Shown here: positions 1 to 7,302 of the stretch, in pieces
Layout: every line of letters begins with the position of its first letter
How positions within the stretch are numbered: position 1 is the first letter of the stretch
Origin: Emergencia sp. 1XD21-10
GTDB lineage: Bacteria > Bacillota > Clostridia > Peptostreptococcales > Anaerovoracaceae
NCBI RefSeq assembly: GCF_009936045.1
Contig: NZ_QWEQ01000016.1
Coordinates: 1-64,000, forward strand
DNA length: 64,000 nucleotides
Direction: 5' to 3'
Notes under the pieces: generated by a model
The model's input: only the letters and a program-made list of their open reading frames with translations
Told to the model about the DNA's origin: nothing
Databases searched by the model: none
Program-made: the position numbers and the translations under genes

Positions 1-2519
1 GTCCAGTTGATTCTCATCTTGGAACCGGTGTAACGCTTTGTGGTTACCTTAATCTTGAAGGATTCTACTGCTTTGATAATCTTTTCTACAGCATCTTTTT
101 CTAAAGCTGCTAATGTAGCTTCAGCATCTGCTAATTCTTTGAATTTTGCATCAGGAATATCTTTTGCAGCATTCTGATTATATACGCCACTTGGAGCTGG
201 AGCAGTATAATCTGTGTATTCAGCAACATATGCATCATATAATGCTCTAGCCGTTTCAACTAATGCCTTATGGGCTTCAGTTACATTAAACGGAATTGCA
301 TCAATTGCCTTTTTAACAGCAGCTAATTCCTGACCGCGAATGGTTACTAGCTTATCAGTTAAAGTCGTAATTTCAGCATCAGTAAATCTTGTCACACCTT
401 CGTAGATTTTGCCAGTATCACATTTTTCATTGAATGCCTTCTCTTTCGCAACTAATGTTTTGATATTTTCCTTATCAGCGCTAGTTACATTAGCAGGAAG
501 TTTTGCAATTGCATCAGTGATTTCTTTCTTTTCAGCTTTGGCTAATGCAGAAATCGCTAATTTTAAAGTTGCGATGTTTGCAATGTCAGTATTATCCATT
601 GTTTTATTCGCATCTTTGTTGTATGCCACAGCTGCATCAAATGCAGCTGTAACTGCAGCGGCATTTGCGGTAGTAATGGTTGCAGGCAGTGCCGCAATTT
701 TATCTTCAACTGCTTTCTTGTCGGCTGCAATCTGTCCCTTGGTTTTTGCTGCGTCAAGTACTGCTTTTGCAGTGTTTAACAGTGCAGCAACTTTTTCAGT
801 TGTTCTAGCACCATTGCTTGCATATAAATCTGCAAAGAAATTATCATCATATGCCGTGAAATCTCTGTAGCCTGCATCTGCGGATGTAAATCCAGCATTC
901 AGCATTGTTTTATATGCTTCCAGAGCAGTTTTGTTGGTAGTAAAGCCTGCCATCGCTTTAATCTCATCTAATAAATCTTCTTTAGTATAGATTTCATCTA
1001 AACCAACTACTGCATTGTTATTAGTATATACGTTCTGAACTTCAGTAGCAGTTTTTGCAGCATCTACAGCAGCAATTAATTTATCAAAGAGAGCGTTTAC
1101 TTTTGCTTCTTCTGGAGCATAGTAGCCTTCGGCAAGTGCCTCTGCTCTACCTTTTTCAATATCAGCTTTTTCAAGTTCAATCACTTCTTTGGAAACCGCA
1201 GCTGCAGCATTGGTAGCATCAGATTTAATCTCTGCTTCAGCAGCATCATATCCAGACCAGGCAGCATTTGTTTTGTATGCTGCAACTTTTGCATCTGCAA
1301 CAATTTTATCAATTGCATCTGCATCTTTTACAGTATTTCCATCTGCATCTTTATATGCTTTATATTTAGCTGCAACTGTTTCCAGATCAGAGATTTTTAC
1401 CGCATTTGCAGTATAGAAGAAATCAGTTGTTGGAACAGCAATAGTATCGGTTGAAGTAGCAATGGCACTCAACTCAGCATCTGTAGTAACAGCATTGATA
1501 ATTGCAGTCATGCCTGCAACATATGCATCCTTTTCGGCCTTTACTTTTGCAGCAGTATCACCAGTAGCAGTAGCATTGCTAGCAAGGTACTGTGCAGCAT
1601 TTGCATTTACACGGCTTAAATAAGCAGCCTTTTTTGCAGCTAAAGTGGTAGCATCTGCTTCTTCTTTCGCAGTTGTTAAATAGTTCAGTGCATTTGCGAG
1701 CTTGTAACCGATTACAACATTTGCATCTGTACTGTCAACAATTTTAACAACATCTTTTAATGCGCCGGCATCAACCGTTGCCGTTTCAGTACCATATTCA
1801 CCGGTAGCAGTATTATAAGTAACGGTTTCTGTAGCACCAATCTCACCTAATGCAGTCTTAACAGCACTAACATCTGCATTTGCAGCAATTGTTACAGCAT
1901 TGATTTCTTTTTTGATCTCAGCAATTTTTTCTTTTGCAAGATCATAACCACTCTTTTTTGTTACTTTATCAACAGTAGTGGAGTAAATAGATAAATTAAT
2001 CTTATCTACAGCATTCAGTGCTTCTGCTTTCTTCTCTGCAAAGTCAGCTCTAGCAACAGCATCCTTCACCTTGACATCAGCGTATAACGCATCGTTTAAA
2101 TCACCCTGTACCAAAACTGGAGCGTCAGATGCAAAATCATTTTTGGTATCATCTCCCTTCGCTTCACTATAGAGTGCAACAATCTCGTTTACTGTTAAGT
2201 CTTGAAGATCAGCATATTTGCCTTTGATTTCGTTTGTTCTTGCAGTGATAGCAGCAAGCTGCTTATCTTTAATCAGCTGTGCAGCAGCAGTCCAAGCAGC
2301 TTTGCTGGCAGTATAGCCAGTATCATATTCTGCAGCAGTTATGTTCTTTACAACATTGTTATAGCTGCTATTCAGAGTTTCAGTAACCTGCGCCTGAGCC
2401 TGATTTACATTACCGTTGAATGTTCCTTCATCGGTTACCGCAAAAACAGTTCCAACAGCACTGAAGCTATAAGTGAAGACAACTGACAATGCAAGAAGCA
2501 CTGTTAAAAATTTCTTCAT
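1..2519 (-). CDS. Large Ala-rich secreted protein with C-terminal Fn3-like domain (partial, runs off window start)
   Basis: About 839 codons are visible from the ATG at 2519; the C-terminus lies before base 1. The start is fixed by a signal peptide (MKKFLTVLLALS, hydrophobic core, cleavage near VFA) and an SD about 10 nt upstream. The body is Ala/Lys/Asp-rich and helical, with loose repeats in which ALP or AIP is followed by VT.ADK-type segments. The last visible residues (ending SKMRINW) match the start of the Fn3-like domain of the paralogue at 7303-10110. No LPXTG or SLH motif is visible in this part. Function is unknown; a secreted or surface structural or adhesive role is inference. The paralogue shares its promoter block nearly base for base. 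Confidence 0.85.
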   Translation of the reverse strand, partial: MKKFLTVLLALSVVFTYSFSAVGTVFAVTDEGTFNGNVNQAQAQVTETLNSSYNNVVKNITAAEYDTGYTASKAAWTAAAQLIKDKQLAAITARTNEIKGKYADLQDLTVNEIVALYSEAKGDDTKNDFASDAPVLVQGDLNDALYADVKVKDAVARADFAEKKAEALNAVDKINLSIYSTTVDKVTKKSGYDLAKEKIAEIKKEINAVTIAANADVSAVKTALGEIGATETVTYNTATGEYGTETATVDAGALKDVVKIVDSTDANVVIGYKLANALNYLTTAKEEADATTLAAKKAAYLSRVNANAAQYLASNATATGDTAAKVKAEKDAYVAGMTAIINAVTTDAELSAIATSTDTIAVPTTDFFYTANAVKISDLETVAAKYKAYKDADGNTVKDADAIDKIVADAKVAAYKTNAAWSGYDAAEAEIKSDATNAAAAVSKEVIELEKADIEKGRAEALAEGYYAPEEAKVNALFDKLIAAVDAAKTATEVQNVYTNNNAVVGLDEIYTKEDLLDEIKAMAGFTTNKTALEAYKTMLNAGFTSADAGYRDFTAYDDNFFADLYASNGARTTEKVAALLNTAKAVLDAAKTKGQIAADKKAVEDKIAALPATITTANAAAVTAAFDAAVAYNKDANKTMDNTDIANIATLKLAISALAKAEKKEITDAIAKLPANVTSADKENIKTLVAKEKAFNEKCDTGKIYEGVTRFTDAEITTLTDKLVTIRGQELAAVKKAIDAIPFNVTEAHKALVETARALYDAYVAEYTDYTAPAPSGVYNQNAAKDIPDAKFKELADAEATLAALEKDAVEKIIKAVESFKIKVTTKRYTGSKMRINW

Positions 2520-2615
2520 TTTAAGAATTCCTCCCTCTTTTTTGTTCTTTTTTAAGATTATAGTTATACGCCTTTTTGCGCAAAACTCATAAATGAAATG
2601 ATAGTTCACAATGAA
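2441..2615 (-). repeat. Direct repeat A, copy 1: promoter, 5' UTR and signal-peptide block
   Basis: This block is nearly identical to 10031-10206. It covers the first ~25 codons of the large secreted protein, its SD, a TATAAT -10 box (plus-strand ATTATA at 2557-2562) and about 50 bp upstream. Identity stops abruptly at 2615 on the promoter side and around the signal-peptide end on the coding side, so expression and export signals were duplicated or are being homogenised between the two paralogues. Confidence 0.85.
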
Positions 2616-2730
2616 CTTAAAAATAAAGTGTCGAAGTAAATTTTAACAAAGATAACAAAGAAATTTGAAATAGAGAACAGCAGTTTATGATTAAGCGCAT
2701 AATATAAAAGGAGATGACGCTATAGGAGTT

Positions 2731-2952
2731 ATGACTATGGATATAGGAGATATGACGGGCAGAAAGACTGTAAGCATTTCACAAAAGCGGAAGCTTATAA
2801 TTCCATAGTGGCAAGAGTTGCTTTTGAAATTTAAAGAGATACAAAGGAATTTTCGACCTGCAATGGAGTCAATGCTTGAAGATGCAGCAAAAGCAGCATA
2901 CGGCGAAGGCGAATTTTATACCAGTGAAGATATTTTTGGTCGGGAGGATTAA
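2731..2952 (+). pseudogene. Decayed AbrB/MazE-type antitoxin gene of a RelE-family TA pair
   Basis: The reading frame opens at ATG 2731 behind AGGAG, encodes an AbrB-like N-terminal stretch (RKTVSISQKRKLIIP) and hits a TAG stop at 2806-2808. The same frame continues after the stop with the C-terminal part of this antitoxin family (FRPAMESMLEDAAKAAYGEG, then EDIFGRED) and ends at TAA 2950-2952. The residues normally joining the swapped-hairpin fold to the C-terminal helix are missing, so an internal deletion plus a stop is likely. It overlaps the toxin remnant immediately downstream, the usual operon order. Family assignment is from recall of clostridial antitoxins with this C-terminus. Confidence 0.7.
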
Positions 2953-3231
2953 CTATGGTTTACCGCCAGCTGCAAAATATCTTAAGAAAATAAAGGACAA
3001 ACATCTAAAAAAGTATTCCAGAATGCGGTTAGTGGGATTTTGCTGAATCCGCAGATAGGGAGCCCGAAAAAGGGAGATTTATCTGGTATTTATGGATACG
3101 ACATATATCATAACAAAACAAATTACGAACTTTCCTATCAGATTGAAATTATAGATGAAACTGTAGTTATCGTTATTTTAGCAGGGACTAGAGAGAACTT
3201 TTATGAGCAACTGAAGCGATATATGAAATAA
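2948..3231 (+). pseudogene. RelE/ParE-family toxin gene broken by a -1 frameshift
   Basis: The frame starting near 2948 (ATT AAC TAT) reads NYGLPPAAKYLKKIKD, typical of RelE/ParE toxins, up to an A6G run at 3007-3013. Shifting -1 there gives VFQNAVSGILLNPQIGSP, then GIYGYDIY and a C-terminus ending NFYEQLKRYMK at 3231, together a full-length toxin of about 94 residues. No ATG opens the first frame; ATG 2954 is in another frame and stops quickly. The A AAA AAG heptamer sits exactly in the phase needed for -1 slippage, but the partner antitoxin is also broken, so decay is the simpler reading. Confidence 0.7.
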
Positions 3232-3267
3232 GAGGTCAAGCAATTTGTGAATTATGAATGATGACAA

Positions 3268-3304
3268 AAGAAGGTCGGAATAAACCGACCTTCTTGATTT
3301 TTTT
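3268..3304 (+). terminator. Intrinsic terminator after the TA remnant
   Basis: An 11-bp perfect stem (AAGAAGGTCGG, 3268-3278, with 3285-3295) closes a 6-nt loop and is followed by a run of seven T residues. It lies between the plus-strand TA remnant and the convergent antiporter gene. Confidence 0.85.
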
Positions 3305-3441
3305 GGATAGGTGAATCACCAATCATTTAGCAATTCTGTAAGCCTTGTTGGATTAGTCAGATTATAAGCGCTTACTTTGTTCAGGTACTCGGTATTTTTG
3401 TAAGTACTCTTTGATTTCTTTTCCTGCGTTTAAAGATGGAA

Positions 3442-5754
3442 TTATCTATCAATCCTTGAAAGAGGTCTGAAATCTGTTTCCTCGGCTGTTTCAACAGATT
3501 CGGCAACGATAACGCTCACGTTATGGTTGGAACCCATGACCCAGATGATGTCATCCTTGGTAATTAGAGTATTGATATCAGGCATGATTATCGGGTAGCC
3601 GCTTTGCTGTACGCCCAGCACCATGCAGTGGAACTTTTCTCGAATATTACCGTTCTTAAGGGTTTTTCCGGCATAAGACTCATTGCCGGTCACCTTGATC
3701 GCACAGACAGACAGGGCATTGTCAGCGTCAGGATAGTCTGTCTCCATAAACTTCTTTAGGGTTCTAGGAGGTTTAGAAGGTTTCATTTGTACCAGACGAT
3801 AAAAATTTTCGATGGACTTTAAATCTCCAACTACAAAGACTTTATCGCCTGCGGCAATGGTAGCCTTAGGTTCCGGTAAAATAATGTGCTTGCCATGATG
3901 GCGGATTTTAACAACATATACGTTATATACTTTCCCCCATTGCAGATCAGCCAGGTGCTTACCGAGAAAATCTGCTGACTCCGGCGCAATTAAGGAAATA
4001 ATATGAAGTTCCGTATCCAGCCAGGACTGGTGCAGCCCTTTTTCTTCTTCGGCCTCAATCAATCTCTCGTTCAGATTGCGAAGAAACTGAGTTTCCAGTC
4101 TGAGGTAAGCCGTTGAGAGAAAGTTGCTTTTTCCGGCAATGAGCACTGCGATAATAATAAAGATAAATAGGTATGCAGGATTGATTTCGAACAATACGCT
4201 AATTGGAATCATGGCAATTGTTGCAGTCAATATAACGCGAACGGCTGCCAATACGATTAGAGGCAGTCTATTTGCCCTTTTTTTGAGCCATAGAGAGGTA
4301 AAAAGAGCATTGCCGGGATTCAACATAGGTCTTACAAAAATCGCTATGACGAAGAAAATTATAGCGCAGGTAGCGATGCTCGCTGAAAGTGGAGTGAGTG
4401 TTTCTGCTAAAAACGGATAAATGCCTTCGATACCAATCATGACAGCAACAAGCATGATGACACTATAAAGTGCTGTTCTGGAAACAAATTTTCGGATATA
4501 TTCATTCCAGTCTGTATCTTTATCATCATCAGTCTGGTCGCTGGAAGTATACTGGTGCAGCTTTTGAAGAAGACTCTCTGGAAGTTTTCTCTGCAAAAGG
4601 TCAGTAACGCTACTGGAATTTTTAATTAAAAATGGTGTTAAAAACGTAGTTATCACTGCAGCAGATACGATAATCGGATAGAGGTTTTCTTCCATCACAC
4701 CAAGGCTGACGCCCAGTGCCGCAATGATAAAAGAAAATTCCCCAATTGGCGCTAGACTGAAACCACTTTTTACGGCGGTGTTTAAGGTTTGACCGGATAA
4801 CAGCATGCCGACTGTGGCAAAAATCAGTTTTGCAATGACCGCAACTACAGTAATTACTGCAATGATTGGCGCATAGTTTACAATAGCATGAGGATCAACT
4901 TTCATTCCGACGGACAGGAAGAAGAAAGATACGAACATATCCTTAACGCCGCCGGTAAGATGTTCCACTCGTTCAACGTGAATGGTGCCCGCAAGAAGAG
5001 AGCCTGCAAGAAAAGCGCCCAACTCTGAAGAAAATCCCAGAAAGTTGGCAATCATAACCATACCAAAGCAAAGTCCTAATGATAAAATAAGAAGCATTTC
5101 ATCATTCATCACCTTGATGACTTTGTTCAGGAAGGTTGGGAGTAAATAAATGCCGAGAAGCAGCCAAACAACCAGATAGCAGACCATCAGTGCCAGACTG
5201 ATCATCAACTCTTTGCCTGCAACGCTCTGGCTGACAGAGATAGTGGATAGAACCACCATCATAAAAATGCCCACGATGTCTTCAATAACCAGAGTGCCCA
5301 TAACTAGTTGGGAATACTTTTGTCCTTTGATTTCCAGTTCTTCAAAGCTTTTTTGTATGACAGCGGTAGAACTGATGGAAAGCATACAGCCCAAAAAAAG
5401 ACTGCTGATGACGGAAAAACCCATCAGGATACCGACTAGGTATCCTGTCAGCATGACGCCGCCCATCTTTATAATGGCAGAGATGACTGCCGTTCCGCCC
5501 AGTTTTGCAAGCTTATGCAGATTAAATTCAAGTCCAATGTGAAACATCAGAATAATAACTCCGATTTCACTCCATAGATTAATGGAATCGATGTCTTCTA
5601 CATTGAAAAATAAAGGAAAGTACGGGCTAATAAGAAAGCCCGCCAGAATATAACCTAGAATCAAAGGCTGTTTGATTTTTTTAAATAAAATTGTGATAAG
5701 ACCGGCAGTAAGCAGCATGACGGCTAAATCAGTAATCATGTCAGGTGTGTGCAT
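3442..5754 (-). CDS. CPA2-family cation:proton antiporter with C-terminal TrkA_C domains
   Basis: This 770-residue protein belongs to the KefB/CPA2 monovalent cation:H+ antiporters of the cytoplasmic membrane. Residues ~1-380 are strongly hydrophobic, with the family patterns GYILAGFLISP, ILMFHIGLEF, SISSTAVIQK and SELGAFLAGSLLAG. A second membrane block spans ~415-540, more than the usual count. The soluble C-terminus carries two RCK-C (TrkA_C)-like segments at ~595-670 and ~690-755, so gating by a small ligand is likely; in Firmicutes such domains often bind c-di-AMP, whose synthase (cdaA) is at 41562. The start has AGGAGG about 8 nt upstream. The ion transported cannot be told. Confidence 0.88.
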   Translation of the reverse strand: MHTPDMITDLAVMLLTAGLITILFKKIKQPLILGYILAGFLISPYFPLFFNVEDIDSINLWSEIGVIILMFHIGLEFNLHKLAKLGGTAVISAIIKMGGVMLTGYLVGILMGFSVISSLFLGCMLSISSTAVIQKSFEELEIKGQKYSQLVMGTLVIEDIVGIFMMVVLSTISVSQSVAGKELMISLALMVCYLVVWLLLGIYLLPTFLNKVIKVMNDEMLLILSLGLCFGMVMIANFLGFSSELGAFLAGSLLAGTIHVERVEHLTGGVKDMFVSFFFLSVGMKVDPHAIVNYAPIIAVITVVAVIAKLIFATVGMLLSGQTLNTAVKSGFSLAPIGEFSFIIAALGVSLGVMEENLYPIIVSAAVITTFLTPFLIKNSSSVTDLLQRKLPESLLQKLHQYTSSDQTDDDKDTDWNEYIRKFVSRTALYSVIMLVAVMIGIEGIYPFLAETLTPLSASIATCAIIFFVIAIFVRPMLNPGNALFTSLWLKKRANRLPLIVLAAVRVILTATIAMIPISVLFEINPAYLFIFIIIAVLIAGKSNFLSTAYLRLETQFLRNLNERLIEAEEEKGLHQSWLDTELHIISLIAPESADFLGKHLADLQWGKVYNVYVVKIRHHGKHIILPEPKATIAAGDKVFVVGDLKSIENFYRLVQMKPSKPPRTLKKFMETDYPDADNALSVCAIKVTGNESYAGKTLKNGNIREKFHCMVLGVQQSGYPIIMPDINTLITKDDIIWVMGSNHNVSVIVAESVETAEETDFRPLSRIDR

Positions 5755-6100
5755 GAATCAAACCTCCTTTTGTATAAAATTTGTATACTATTATTATATA
5801 TGAAAAACTTTCGGGGAAAAAGAAATTATTGTGAAAAAGGGGCGTGAAATTATGAAATCAGTAAAAAGTTTAATCTGTAATTTCTTTGTGTGAGGATACT
5901 GCAAAGGGATATCTGCAGCATTGCTGGATTGTCTATACCGGTTTCAAAGAGAGGATTTTTCTCATTTCTAACTGTATAATGCCTGCATCTTGTTCACTGT
6001 ATTATGAAGAAAAATGCAGATGAGTGATGAATTGTCATTAAAAATATGATATACTAAAAATACAATTTCGAATAAACTTTATTACCGAGAGAAGGTCCCC
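5755..6100. other. Intergenic region between divergent antiporter and HipA-like genes
   Basis: No gene is supported here. The left end holds the antiporter SD and AT-rich sequence with two GTATAC/TATAC-like motifs suitable for a -10 element. The right end has TTGTCA followed 17 nt later by TAAAAA, a weak candidate promoter for the HipA-like gene. I see no structured RNA in between. Confidence 0.5.
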
Positions 6101-7225
6101 ATGAATTACACGCTTATGAATAAAGAGCGTCCTATCCTGACGTTTTCTACTTTTAAAACTGAATATGGTACAACCAAGGCGAAGAATGTAAAAGTTCTGG
6201 AGCCGGACGGACTTCCCGCTGCATATGACGGCAGCATAATTCGGTTTATTGAACGGCGTAAAGCTCCTAAGCACCGCAAATATATCCGGGGCATTTTGAA
6301 ACAGCTGGGAGCAGAGGATATTGACGGCTTTATTAAAGTCAGCCGGGGTGCATCTTTGAATGATACCTTCTGGGTAAGAAATGATGAAGAACCTCTGGTA
6401 TGGAAGCAGGTTTCTCTTTACCATAATGATTTTGACGAAAATATCGCACGAATTGCTTTTGAAGGCGGTTCCGGCAGTCTCAGCACAACGACACCGGAAC
6501 TTTCCGTAGACGGTAACTATGCGAAATGCTGGATTCGTGAGAATGAACAGCTTTTTCTTCTGAAGCGGGGCAGCGAGACCCACGGGCAGGAGGTTTTCGC
6601 CGAGTACTATGCTTCGCAGCTGGCAGAGGCTTTCTGCACTGATTCTGTTAAATATGATTTAGTAAGTCACCACGGACATCTTGCCAATAAGTGCGGCATT
6701 TTCACCAGCGAGGAAGTAGGATTCTCTCAGATGACATATCATGTGGAAAATCCCCAGTCGGTTTCTGTCCAAGAGGCGCTGGCGGTGATGGAAAAATGTG
6801 GCCATGGTGAGCATTTCAGGCGAATGATGGTACTGGATGCACTGATTCTCAATATTGACCGCCATTTGGGGAATTTTGGACTTCTGGTGAACAATGACAC
6901 TCTAAAACCTATAGGGATGGCTCCAGTATTTGATCATAACCGATCTATGCTGTTTCATATGGATGATGACCGTTTTATGAGACAGAATATGGATTGTCTG
7001 ATAGATATTTATCCGCGCCTTATGGGGGAATTCAATATCAACGCTAACGATATGCTGACAGACGAAATTCGGAGTGACCTGAAAAATCTTTCCGGCTTTG
7101 CGTTTATTCCTCACGAGAAGTACAACTGGCCGAAGGTGAGACTGGAAAAATATCAGAAGTTTATGGACACGCAAATTGACCGCATACTGAAACGGGAGAA
7201 GCTGTTTATCAGCAGATTTGAGTAA
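6101..7225 (+). CDS. Stand-alone HipA-like Ser/Thr kinase domain protein
   Basis: The 374-residue product has the HipA kinase fold signature: a Lys in LLKRG (~155), the catalytic loop ALILNIDRHLGN with D253 and N258, and a DFG-equivalent VFDHN at ~277-280. HipA kinases phosphorylate protein targets such as aminoacyl-tRNA synthetases, but the target here is unknown. There is no HipB-like HTH gene next to it; neighbours are an antiporter and a secreted protein, each with its own terminator, so it is monocistronic. The N-terminal ~130 residues differ from classical HipA and match a clostridial subfamily, with RGASLNDTFWVR as a marker. The start has AGAAGG 5-6 nt upstream. Confidence 0.82.
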   Translation: MNYTLMNKERPILTFSTFKTEYGTTKAKNVKVLEPDGLPAAYDGSIIRFIERRKAPKHRKYIRGILKQLGAEDIDGFIKVSRGASLNDTFWVRNDEEPLVWKQVSLYHNDFDENIARIAFEGGSGSLSTTTPELSVDGNYAKCWIRENEQLFLLKRGSETHGQEVFAEYYASQLAEAFCTDSVKYDLVSHHGHLANKCGIFTSEEVGFSQMTYHVENPQSVSVQEALAVMEKCGHGEHFRRMMVLDALILNIDRHLGNFGLLVNNDTLKPIGMAPVFDHNRSMLFHMDDDRFMRQNMDCLIDIYPRLMGEFNINANDMLTDEIRSDLKNLSGFAFIPHEKYNWPKVRLEKYQKFMDTQIDRILKREKLFISRFE

Positions 7226-7245
7226 TATATAGCAGGTAAAATATC

Positions 7246-7287
7246 AAAAAGAAAAAGAAGGCCGAATTTGACCTTCTTTTTCTTTTT
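7246..7287. terminator. Bidirectional terminator between convergent genes
   Basis: A 16-bp perfect stem (7246-7261 with 7272-7287) encloses a 10-nt loop. The A-rich and T-rich arms give a U-run in either direction, serving both the HipA-like gene and the secreted protein gene. Confidence 0.85.
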
Positions 7288-7302
7288 GATTTAGTTTAAA
7301 TC

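Noticed and set aside
409-1416. Plus-strand frames of 75-153 codons opposite the large secreted protein
   Set aside because: They are antisense shadows of an Ala-rich gene with biased codons and have no start signals.
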